A stretch of 20,036 nucleotides of DNA from a virus. Within the stretch, counting starts at the first letter, position 1. Each line of letters begins with the position of its first letter. Below the pieces are notes generated by a model, which was not told the DNA's origin, did not search any database, and saw only the letters and a program-made list of their open reading frames with translations. The position numbers were made by a program, and so were the translations under genes. Positions 7,112 to 13,369 of this stretch are shown in pieces. The stretch lies in the IMG/VR virus record IMGVR_UViG_3300005829_000010, positions 1 to 20,036 of that record; one strand, given 5' to 3'.

Positions 7112-8446
7112 CTATTTGCCTTGCACATACACCCGTTGGATGGGCTGTGGAACCGCACTAATCGTGATCCCAGTTGGTGCCGCTGGAGGCGTAATATCAT
7201 TTGTACCAGAGCTAAAGCCGATCTGGGCGCAGGAGACAGGGGTCCCAGCTCGTACATGCACATTATCCTCATACCGAAACGTCAGGGCTGTCGAGGCCAC
7301 ATAGCCTCCCCCTTGATTGGTATTGGCGTAGGCATTCCAATACATACCGTTATAGCCGTTTTTACTGTCCAGCGTAGTGCCATCAATCGTCACGTCAATG
7401 ATGGGCCGCTCGCTCGTCATATTCGGTCCCTGGAACCAGATCCGCATACGCTGATTAGAGAGGCCAGCGTTCTCCATCAGGCCCCGCACACATCCCCAGG
7501 TCCCCCAGGGCCAATCCGTCGGTTGGCTATAATTAGCTGGGCTATTCCAGATCATGATCGTTTGGTCTGAGGAGCAACTGGCTCTGCCCAGGGTCGCTAT
7601 AATGGACCCTGCCTTGCAGACGTGATCCTGAAAGCTCCCGAAAAATCCGGCAAAGGGGCGTCCATTTCGTGGGCCATCTTGATTGTAGAAAATAAAGAGC
7701 CCATCAAACCCACCGTTGGGCGTGTAGACCGTCGCCCATTCATTGTGCTTCCATGAAGCCGGGACCCCTGCCGTACCCCAGATCCCCGAGGAGTCTGAAT
7801 TCAGGGGGTAGGCGATGGCAGCCGTATAGCCAATGGTGCGAGTCGTACTAAACGATTTAAACCCTGTGATCCCATGCGTTGATCCAACCGGAATGCGGTT
7901 AACTAGATTGGCGTTCCCGTCGAATACGCCGGACCCTCCGCCTGCCGCATGAGAGGGCGCTGTTAAGGCAGCATTTTCAGCGGTGTAATCAGCCGTGGAG
8001 TCATAGATAGCCACTTTAGGCGTATAGGCATTCGCACTCCACCGATTCGTATCATCCCACGTCTTCATCCCTGTACACTGAGCAAACGCAGTACACGGCG
8101 TTCCGAACGTGGGGCTAGAGGGCTGGCCACTCACCCAGTCAATGCCCGCATCAGAGTTGCCATATTTCTGATTCCAATAACTATTGTGTCCACGGTCTCC
8201 ACTAGATCCGGTGTCGTCATACCAGGGGCCATAGTAAGGGGCGCCGTTCCCGACGCCTTGATTCAACCGCAAAGTAGGTGCCTCAAAGTCCTCACAGATA
8301 AGAAGCAGAGGGTCATTGAGACTTCCCCCCTTTACCTTGTCGCAGTAGCAGTCGGTGCCTGGTGTACATGCAGCCTCGCTCAGTCCAACCCACCAGAATA
8401 GACTGGTAGACATCAGGAGTAGACTAAGGTATACAAGTCGTTGCAT
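7112..8446 (-). CDS. Secreted-type Cys-containing protein with signal peptide, jelly-roll-like
   Basis: The open frame reaches 8524, but I start at ATG 8446. GGAGA at 8456-8460 precedes it, and the protein then opens with a textbook signal peptide (MQRLVYLSLLLMSTSLFWWV, then GLSEA before ACTPG, with cleavage probable near residue 25). The mature part has ten Cys, starting C-x5-C-x-C and then LLLICEDFEAP, an opening I associate with bacterial extracellular glycan-binding or lyase-like jelly-roll proteins. Other segments are GNAPYYGP-like aromatic loops, FNQDGPR-like loops (FIFYNQDGPRNGRP) and the late strand RPIIDVTIDGTTLD. The C-terminus ends DITPPAAPTGITIS, the linker that normally introduces an FnIII domain, but no FnIII follows in frame. 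High GC and an export signal are unusual for a virion gene and suggest recent acquisition from a bacterial genome. The enzymatic activity, if any, is unknown. Confidence 0.7.
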   Translation of the reverse strand: MQRLVYLSLLLMSTSLFWWVGLSEAACTPGTDCYCDKVKGGSLNDPLLLICEDFEAPTLRLNQGVGNGAPYYGPWYDDTGSSGDRGHNSYWNQKYGNSDAGIDWVSGQPSSPTFGTPCTAFAQCTGMKTWDDTNRWSANAYTPKVAIYDSTADYTAENAALTAPSHAAGGGSGVFDGNANLVNRIPVGSTHGITGFKSFSTTRTIGYTAAIAYPLNSDSSGIWGTAGVPASWKHNEWATVYTPNGGFDGLFIFYNQDGPRNGRPFAGFFGSFQDHVCKAGSIIATLGRASCSSDQTIMIWNSPANYSQPTDWPWGTWGCVRGLMENAGLSNQRMRIWFQGPNMTSERPIIDVTIDGTTLDSKNGYNGMYWNAYANTNQGGGYVASTALTFRYEDNVHVRAGTPVSCAQIGFSSGTNDITPPAAPTGITISAVPQPIQRVYVQGK

Positions 8447-8455
8447 TATCTGTTG

Positions 8456-8460
8456 TCTCC
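8456..8460 (-). promoter_or_regulatory. Shine-Dalgarno fixing the start at 8446
   Basis: GGAGA lies 9 nt before ATG 8446. There is no comparable site before the upstream in-frame ATG codons of this frame, and the start at 8446 places a signal peptide at the N-terminus. Confidence 0.6.
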
Positions 8461-8491
8461 TTTTGGACACCAATAAAACCATCGACACACT

Positions 8492-8542
8492 AGGCTCCGC
8501 CAACCAGTGACACTTAGACAACAACGAGGCCAGTCGGAGCCT
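8492..8542. repeat. 8-bp perfect inverted repeat at the end of the FnIII gene
   Basis: AGGCTCCG at 8492-8499 pairs with CGGAGCCT at 8535-8542 across 35 bases that hold the FnIII stop codon. There is no T-run next to either arm, so it is not a plain terminator. It lies at one edge of the GC-rich insert and could be a chance match or a relic of the joint. Confidence 0.3.
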
Positions 8543-8804
8543 GGGGAGGGACCAGATCTACCACCTTATGCACAGTCGCTGACAGTACGGATTCGTTGTT
8601 CGCGGTATCGACCGCCGTAAGGCCATAGAAATAGTCACCATCTGTCGTGATGGTATCAACATAGGTTGCTAGAGTCGCTGGGACACTTGCATAGAGATTA
8701 CTCGCGGTACGAGTCGGTGCAACACCAACAGCCCGATAGATATTGTACTTCGCCACATCAGGTTCGAGATTCTTGTTCCAGGTCAGAGTATTGGTTGTTG
8801 CCAT
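8514..8804 (-). CDS. Single fibronectin type III domain protein
   Basis: A 96-residue protein that is essentially one FnIII domain. It opens TNTLTWNKNLEPDVAKYNIY, continues with ATYVDTITTDGDYFYGLTAV and DTANNESVLSATVHK, and ends with a domain linker VPPQAPTGLVVV. The W-x-x-N-x-E-P-D-x-x-x-Y and Y-x-Y-x-x-x-A-x-D-x-x-x-N-E-S patterns are characteristic. The frame extends upstream to 8906, but AAAGGAG at 8810-8816 sits 5 nt from ATG 8804, so I use that start. The end looks like a linker leading into a further domain, and the next gene downstream also ends with such a linker, so a longer multi-domain fibre may have been split. FnIII domains in phages usually decorate virions and may bind carbohydrate on the host surface. 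The gene overlaps the small gene upstream by 22 nt. Confidence 0.8.
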   Translation of the reverse strand: MATTNTLTWNKNLEPDVAKYNIYRAVGVAPTRTASNLYASVPATLATYVDTITTDGDYFYGLTAVDTANNESVLSATVHKVVDLVPPQAPTGLVVV

Positions 8805-8965
8805 GAAGACTCCTTTGTGCAGACTTCTGCACGGGTGGGAATAAAGGTTAACAGTTGACCTTGCTTTGTATAGACAGTACCTTGTCCAGGCAATGGTTGC
8901 TGGCAAGTCTGACAGATCCCTTCGCGGACGGTATGTCGTATAGGATTAAATACTGTCGTAAACAT
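8783..8965 (-). CDS. Small Cys-motif (zinc-ribbon-like) protein, 60 residues
   Basis: A 60-residue protein beginning MFTTVFNPIRHTVREGICQT. It has TAAGGAG five bases before ATG 8965, a strong initiation site, and fills the space between the two FnIII genes. It contains ICQTCQQPLP (a CxxC knuckle), a short strand-rich middle (GTVYTKQGQLLTFIP) and a third Cys in EVCTKESS. This could be half of a zinc site or a dimerising zinc ribbon. The 3-prime end overlaps the FnIII gene start by 22 nt. A second small Cys-motif gene (11309-11512) lies on the other side of the tailspike gene. I do not recognise the family, and the function is unknown. Confidence 0.55.
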   Translation of the reverse strand: MFTTVFNPIRHTVREGICQTCQQPLPGQGTVYTKQGQLLTFIPTRAEVCTKESSWQQPIL

Positions 8966-8974
8966 CCTTGCTCC

Positions 8975-9559
8975 TTATCGCCGGCGTTGCAAGGTGTTGG
9001 CCGTGCGAATAACCCGGCGAGAAACCACGCTACTGAGTGCAGACTCATTGGCACTGGTATCATAGGCAGAGACTGCAAAGTACCAGAGCCCATCGTTAAC
9101 CAACTGGGGTAAGACAACAATCGTTGTCACAAGACCGACATCTGCTGAGAAGGAAAAACTCGTCGATGACCGTCCACCATAGAGACGATACCCTGCCAAG
9201 TCAGGCTCAGTATTCGCATTCCAGGTCACACGGATGCTGTTTAAGGGTTCTTGAGGGGTGAAATTTATCTCACCAGTTGCTGTGGCACAGCCAAACCATT
9301 GTAGGTTATTGGCATCCAAAAGAGTCGCCCATCGCTGACCGATGACACTTGTGCCACTTGTTAGTGTCACAATGCCTGTATTACTCATTGAGGGAATCCA
9401 GACCGTTGCATCCACTGCACTTTGAAATACAGGGGGTGTCGGAGTTACGATTGCACCACCAGAAGTCCAGGTCAACATACCTCGTGTAGACACGGTTGGC
9501 ACCCAGACAGTTGCATCAGGAGATTGCAGGCTCCAAGCAGTGATTTGTACTAAGGCCAT
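8975..9559 (-). CDS. FnIII-domain virion protein with an N-terminal 2-unit repeat
   Basis: A 194-residue protein. Residues about 15-70 hold two related units: DATVWVPTVSTRGMLTWTSG and, about 35 residues later, DATVWIPSMSNTGIVTLTSG. This looks like a small beta domain duplicated in tandem. Residues about 108-185 are a fibronectin type III domain (IRVTWNANTEPDLAGYRLYG, WYFAVSAYDTSANESALSSV), closely resembling the FnIII gene two positions downstream. The C-terminus is basic (RTANTLQRRR). ATG 9559 follows the tailspike stop by 8 nt, without a clear Shine-Dalgarno. It sits directly after the tailspike and ahead of more appendage genes. It is probably a fibre or spike accessory protein; this role comes from domain content and position. 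Confidence 0.75.
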   Translation of the reverse strand: MALVQITAWSLQSPDATVWVPTVSTRGMLTWTSGGAIVTPTPPVFQSAVDATVWIPSMSNTGIVTLTSGTSVIGQRWATLLDANNLQWFGCATATGEINFTPQEPLNSIRVTWNANTEPDLAGYRLYGGRSSTSFSFSADVGLVTTIVVLPQLVNDGLWYFAVSAYDTSANESALSSVVSRRVIRTANTLQRRR

Positions 9560-9567
9560 CGGTTTAG

Positions 9568-11319
9568 TTAACTCGTAGGGGCTCGAAATTTACGATAGAA
9601 TACGGTAATACGAATGACCCCTGCACCAGGAGTACCCGTCGTGGTGATCCGCACTTTGGCATTTGCTGTTTGACGAGGCCCAGCGGCACCCGTTTGATCG
9701 ACATGCACCGTGCCTACACTCGTCGTACCCGCAGTCATTGTGGAGTTCGCCGCAGCAAACCGTGCTGGCGTGGTCGGATCACCGACAGTCCAATCTGTGG
9801 CAGTAGTAATCGTCGTGGTCACACGCGCCACGACCGCCTCGATCACTGAGTCCGCTGGGAGTAGATTTGCTGATGTGTTGGTTGTCGTCCCTGACGTGGA
9901 CAACGTGAGCAGTTCGCTCGCTTCAGCACGCTCCCAGAATGCACCGTTAGTCGTGGATTGGAATAAGGAATTCTGCATGTTTATCGTGCCAACACCCTTG
10001 AAGGTCCCTGACGGATCACCAATCATGACACCATCTTTGAATTGCGTCTGAATGGTATCCGTTCCGGCATTCTTTGTGACCACTCTGAGCGTTCCATCCT
10101 CTACCCCTGCTGTAGTAGTGGCTTGAATCGCACGCAGGAACACATAGGTTTTTTCTGCTGAAGCAGAGTCGTAACCACCCCAGCTAAAGTCTCCAAGCTG
10201 ATCGCCTGCCGAATTTGTGGAACGCATGAGCGTATTCACAGGGGCTTGTGCTTCCAGCATCAAGCGACACTTCCCGTTACTCTTTTGGAAGTTCAGCGTT
10301 GAACCAAGTTCAATAATGGGGTCAGGTGTACCGTTTGAGTTGCTGTAGGTGATAATATGATTGTCCTTGGCTGGTACGGCTCCTGACGCGAACCCTTGTG
10401 AAATCAGTCCGCCCGCGTTGGCCTGGAGATAGACGATGACGTTTTCACGCACATAACGTGTGCCTGATCCTGCGTGAAAAATGACGCCTGTTGCAGTTCC
10501 TGATGGGTGGCGAAAAATTGTGACATCACCAAATACGTTATTATCAGCTTTGAACATATCTAAGGCGGTATTGTTTCGATGTAACAAACGAATCCGGCCA
10601 AAGTGACATTCTGAGACATCGCCACCCCCAGCAGTATCAGGACCATCCATACGCATACACCCACCAGCAGCTGCGTCTAGCTGGATGATGTTGATGGCCT
10701 CGAACCAACAGGATTGTGTCGATGGTGGGTCAAGCACGACCGTTTCTTCGGTTTGCATATCCATCGCATAGCCGGTCGTCTCAGCCAGTACCATGTTAAA
10801 CAACCCGCCACGAACACTCCGTATTTTAAATGCTGTCCCAGCCAGCTTATTCCCATCCAAGAATATTCCAACAATTCCACCACCAGTCACGTTATGGTCT
10901 GCTCCGATGGCTGGTCCAAGATCATACAGTGTTGCGCCTGCTGATCCTGTCCATTTCCAAATCGTTGCGGCACTCCCAGAATCGTCATCTCCATCACGAT
11001 TACTTCCAGCCCCTGCCCCATCTAATAACACGTTATTATAGATATTGACGAGTGGAACTGATAAATCATACCGTCCCGCCTTGTGTTTCAAACGCCCCCC
11101 AAGCACGGTTCCACCAACATAGTTAATGGCAGTCTGCAAGGTTGTGCTGTTTGTTGCACTCGATCCACCATTAGGCGTAAAGTCTCCAAAGTCATCGACC
11201 CAGTATTCTCGCGCAAACCGAGACTCTAATGCTGTAGGCGCCGTTGAACCGATGGCAGTAACAAGTTTATTCGTTAACGTTTGGATACTAGTTGTATCAA
11301 CAAGTTCTCTAGTTGCCAC
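9568..11319 (-). CDS. Tailspike / fibre with pectate-lyase-type beta-helix
   Basis: A 583-residue protein. After a short N-terminus, VDDFGDFTPNGGSSATNSTT and LQTAINYVGG at about 42-70, then GGRLKHKAGRYDLSVPL, form the standard entry to a right-handed parallel beta-helix (pectate-lyase-like fold). Such folds in phage tailspikes often degrade or bind surface polysaccharide. The helix probably runs to about residue 330. The last 120 residues (LLTLSTSGTTTNTSANLLPA, RVTTTITTATDWTVGDPTTP, VGTVHVDQTGA, GVIRITVFYRKF) match a C-terminal domain I know from many environmental phage fibres, perhaps for trimerisation or receptor binding. The start is GTG 11319, with AGGAG at 11329-11333 and no other Met until about residue 175. 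The virion anchor before the helix is short (about 40 residues). Active-site residues cannot be assigned by eye. Confidence 0.82.
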   Translation of the reverse strand: MATRELVDTTSIQTLTNKLVTAIGSTAPTALESRFAREYWVDDFGDFTPNGGSSATNSTTLQTAINYVGGTVLGGRLKHKAGRYDLSVPLVNIYNNVLLDGAGAGSNRDGDDDSGSAATIWKWTGSAGATLYDLGPAIGADHNVTGGGIVGIFLDGNKLAGTAFKIRSVRGGLFNMVLAETTGYAMDMQTEETVVLDPPSTQSCWFEAINIIQLDAAAGGCMRMDGPDTAGGGDVSECHFGRIRLLHRNNTALDMFKADNNVFGDVTIFRHPSGTATGVIFHAGSGTRYVRENVIVYLQANAGGLISQGFASGAVPAKDNHIITYSNSNGTPDPIIELGSTLNFQKSNGKCRLMLEAQAPVNTLMRSTNSAGDQLGDFSWGGYDSASAEKTYVFLRAIQATTTAGVEDGTLRVVTKNAGTDTIQTQFKDGVMIGDPSGTFKGVGTINMQNSLFQSTTNGAFWERAEASELLTLSTSGTTTNTSANLLPADSVIEAVVARVTTTITTATDWTVGDPTTPARFAAANSTMTAGTTSVGTVHVDQTGAAGPRQTANAKVRITTTGTPGAGVIRITVFYRKFRAPTS

Positions 11320-11512
11320 GTAGCATTGCTCCTAAACTACCAGGTTCAGCAAACAACCGGCGATAGATATGATTACATTCCTTACAGATCGTGATCCGTA
11401 AGTCAGCCCGTTCCCAAAATTGGACAATGTTCCGTTTGTCCTGGCAGCACTCAGGAAGATCTGCCAGGGTTTTGGGTGACTGATTGGGTTGATGTGTAAG
11501 AATCGGTTTCAT
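11309..11512 (-). CDS. Small CC...CxxC protein, 67 residues
   Basis: A 67-residue protein placed three bases after the stop of the gene upstream, overlapping the tailspike start by 11 nt. The central part holds LPECCQDKRN and, about 18 residues later, ITICKECNHIYRRLF. A CC pair and a CxxCxH cluster could together bind one zinc ion. The only ribosome-site candidate, TAAGG, is almost adjacent to ATG 11512 and therefore poor, so coupling to the upstream gene would be needed. Gene packing and the metal-site pattern support a real gene. Possible roles are a small folding helper or regulator near the tailspike; nothing in the sequence decides this. Confidence 0.5.
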   Translation of the reverse strand: MKPILTHQPNQSPKTLADLPECCQDKRNIVQFWERADLRITICKECNHIYRRLFAEPGSLGAMLRGN

Positions 11513-11515
11513 GCC

Positions 11516-11941
11516 TTAGGCGAGAGTAAAGATGGAACTACCAAAGTCTACGGTAAACGTTTCACCATTTCCAAGCACAAGACCTGACCCATAATCCCAC
11601 CAGGCAATCAGGGGATCAGCAGGAGACGTCTGGGTGTCATTGTAGAGGACTACATATCGGAAGGTATTCCAGTCAGCGGCACCAGCCGTCCAGACCACAT
11701 CCACACCAGTCATCGACGCTGTACCCGCCGTTTCCGTATAGCCATTCTGAGTATCTGTTCCACCTGCGGTATATCCTGTTCCACCAGCAAACTCTGTCAA
11801 ATCTGCTTTGACCGCCATTGTGGCAGCGTTCGGTGTGGTATTACTGAGGTAGACCTTGCAGACATGACCTGCTGCGGACAAGTCATGCTTGGCAAGACCA
11901 AGTTGTTCAACGAAATCCTGGAACTTGTTATAAGCGGCCAC
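11516..11941 (-). CDS. Small virion protein of a widespread environmental-phage family
   Basis: A 141-residue protein starting at GTG 11941, with AAAGGAG seven bases upstream. The opening AAYNKFQDFVEQLGLAKHDL, then VCKVYLSNTTPN, ADLTEFAGGTGYTAGG and the end FRYVVLYNDTQTSPADPLIA, DYGSGLVLGNGETFTVDF, fit a family I recall as common among structural-region genes of environmental phages (NKF-DFVEQL ... GYTAGG ... FRYAVLYNDT ... WWDYGS). Those proteins have no established function, to my knowledge. The composition (Gly/Thr/aromatic strands) suggests a beta-sandwich decoration or fibre subunit. It sits in a run of similar small beta proteins between capsid and tail genes. Confidence 0.75.
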   Translation of the reverse strand: MAAYNKFQDFVEQLGLAKHDLSAAGHVCKVYLSNTTPNAATMAVKADLTEFAGGTGYTAGGTDTQNGYTETAGTASMTGVDVVWTAGAADWNTFRYVVLYNDTQTSPADPLIAWWDYGSGLVLGNGETFTVDFGSSIFTLA

Positions 11942-11967
11942 GCTAGTACTCCTTTGTTAGAATAAAG

Positions 11968-12309
11968 TTATCGACACTTCCATAGTTGTACATCAGCCGT
12001 TGCAGTGCTTGCCCCACCACGCGTCGTCGTACACGCCAATGTCAACCCATCTCCCCGTGTCCGCCAGCCTGAGCCCCCAAAGTTAATGGTCGCACCCCCT
12101 GACGCGGGGAGTGGAATGACGACATCAGGGACGGTCGTACCTACGGTTACTGATGCCGCAAGTTTGTAAAAAACCTGGAGGTAACTAATGGCTGCGGCAT
12201 TGTTCAAGATATGGTATGCCCCAATGTCCATTGGTTGGGCGGAGGCTTGTACTTTTGTACCGGTCACTGATGCACTAAACGCACTGTCATAACATCCTGC
12301 TCCTGCCAT
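11968..12309 (-). CDS. Small beta-sandwich virion protein, 113 residues
   Basis: A 113-residue protein with MAGAGCYDSAFSASVTGTKV, IGAYHILNNAAAISYLQVFY, VTVGTTVPDVVIPLPASGGA and GGSGWRTRGDGLTLACTTTR. The pattern (strand, NN-A-A-A-x-x-YLQ-x-F, GTTxPxxxIxLPxxG, a late GL-x-x-ACTTTR strand) is one I recall from many metagenomic phage structural regions. It looks like a single beta-sandwich. The preceding gene ends GGGGGATAA directly before ATG 12309, so its 3-prime end supplies the ribosome site. Function is unknown; a role in capsid decoration or a fibre is suggested by neighbours only. Confidence 0.7.
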   Translation of the reverse strand: MAGAGCYDSAFSASVTGTKVQASAQPMDIGAYHILNNAAAISYLQVFYKLAASVTVGTTVPDVVIPLPASGGATINFGGSGWRTRGDGLTLACTTTRGGASTATADVQLWKCR

Positions 12310-12310
12310 C

Positions 12311-12895
12311 TTATCCCCCTAATCCCATCATGGCTAATAAGTGTGTGGTCACACTGCCTCCTGAAAAGGTTAACTGCGTTGTCTCACTCTCGACAATCAG
12401 ATATTGTCCATTTGTCAGTGTGATCAACCGTGCACTGTTAAGGGTGACTGTTGATCCTGAGATTGTATAACTTCCTGCTGCAATCCCTACAACTCGTGCC
12501 GCACGCAGTGTTTCACTGGTACCCGTTAGTGTATAGGTTCCTCCTGCTGAGAGACACCGACTGCCATAGAAGACCCCAACGGAGGTTCCTGTAAGGGTAT
12601 AACTTGTGGTCTCAGCATTACTTCGAAACCCACCAAAGAGACCAGTACTGGTACCCGTTAGACTGTAACTTCCACTATCAGCAGGAAGGGTTTTATTTGT
12701 TGAGAAAACGGTAAGACTGGCAGCCACGCCTGTGTAGGTATAGGTACCAGTAACACACGTTAGACTAAAGGCATTAATTGATGCCTGTCCAACGAGCCCA
12801 TAACTTCCACTCTCTACCGAAAGACTAAGCTGCTGAGCGGTCAGTCCATGGGCGACCAGCGCATGACTGGGAATTGACCGCCCAATCTGTGCCAT
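12311..12895 (-). CDS. Tandem-repeat beta protein, 7 copies of the G-S-Y-T-L-T-G-T unit
   Basis: A 194-residue protein with a 29-residue helical lead (MAQIGRSIPSHALVAHGLTA), then seven units of about 20-25 residues, such as GTYTYTGVAASLTVF, GSYSLTGTSTGLFGG, TSYTLTGTSVGVFYG, GTYTLTGTSETLRAA and GSYTISGSTVTLNSA. A C-terminal cap (LLAMMGLGG) follows. The unit is the same as in the 407-residue protein encoded about 6 kb downstream. The last unit of that protein and the first unit here even share SVESGSY. The two are therefore paralogues or products of repeat exchange with different copy numbers. Length variation by repeat number suggests a structural rod or solenoid. ATG 12895 follows the previous stop by 3 nt without a clear ribosome site. 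Function unknown. Confidence 0.75.
   Translation of the reverse strand: MAQIGRSIPSHALVAHGLTAQQLSLSVESGSYGLVGQASINAFSLTCVTGTYTYTGVAASLTVFSTNKTLPADSGSYSLTGTSTGLFGGFRSNAETTSYTLTGTSVGVFYGSRCLSAGGTYTLTGTSETLRAARVVGIAAGSYTISGSTVTLNSARLITLTNGQYLIVESETTQLTFSGGSVTTHLLAMMGLGG
12359..12808 (-). repeat. 7-unit protein-level tandem repeat array
   Basis: Seven units of the same type as the array at 5268-6362. Units 3-5 are the closest to one another (SYSLTGTS, SYTLTGTS, TYTLTGTS), so part of this array may have been duplicated more recently than the larger array. Confidence 0.75.
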
Positions 12896-12898
12896 AGT

Positions 12899-13360
12899 TT
12901 ACGCTCTCGACCATTTGACCCACGCAAGGACATTGACGTTGGCAGTGACATTAATACGTAAGAGAAAACTATCTGCTGTTCCCGCAGGAGAGACAGGTTC
13001 TAATCCTAAGGGATTCTGGAGAACAAAGATCCCCATATACTGGGGTACATACACCCCCTGATGGATTGTATATGTCGTTCCTTCAGCAGAGAAATTCTGC
13101 CCTAGCGTAATCCCATGAGCAATGGTAGCTCCTTTGATCTGGGTGGTCACAGGCGTCCCAACTGATGTGCCTGCCGAGGTCTCGTCAGAAGTCCCCCACT
13201 CCAATGTTGCAGGGACCGCTGAACTCGTCACCCCATCCATAGAGACCCCAATCTCATGGATTTTGAGGTTGAACCCTGTGGGGCTAATCAGCTTGAGAAG
13301 GGTCTTCGCCCCAGCGGTGGCAGCAAAAGCCGTATTACGAGAGACATAAACAGCATCCAT
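12899..13360 (-). CDS. Small structural-region protein of environmental-phage type, 153 residues
   Basis: A 153-residue protein. AAKT-like opening (AATAGAKTLLKLISPTGFNL), then IHEIGVSMDGVTSSAVPATL, TSVGTPVTTQIKG, NFSAEGTTYTIHQGVYVPQY and a close with LLRINVTANVNVLAWVKWSR. I recall this order (K-T-x-x-x-I-x-P-T-G-x-x-x-K-I then G-V-T-S-x-A-V-P) from many small genes beside the capsid in environmental phages. It looks all-beta. AAGGAA precedes ATG 13360 with good spacing. A virion decoration or appendage role is inferred from context and composition. Confidence 0.7.
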   Translation of the reverse strand: MDAVYVSRNTAFAATAGAKTLLKLISPTGFNLKIHEIGVSMDGVTSSAVPATLEWGTSDETSAGTSVGTPVTTQIKGATIAHGITLGQNFSAEGTTYTIHQGVYVPQYMGIFVLQNPLGLEPVSPAGTADSFLLRINVTANVNVLAWVKWSRA

Positions 13361-13369
13361 AGTCGTTCC

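Noticed and set aside
7121-7570. Plus-strand open frame of 149 codons
   Set aside because: It lies opposite a minus-strand gene with signal peptide and clear domain composition. It has no recognisable protein pattern, and the whole operon runs on the other strand.
8447-8524. Longer N-terminus for the secreted-type protein (starting at 8524)
   Set aside because: The extension would bury the signal peptide and lacks a ribosome site, whereas GGAGA precedes the ATG at 8446.
8805-8906. Longer N-terminus for the FnIII protein
   Set aside because: The extra 34 residues have no FnIII character and overlap the small Cys-motif gene. AAAGGAG directly precedes the ATG at 8804.
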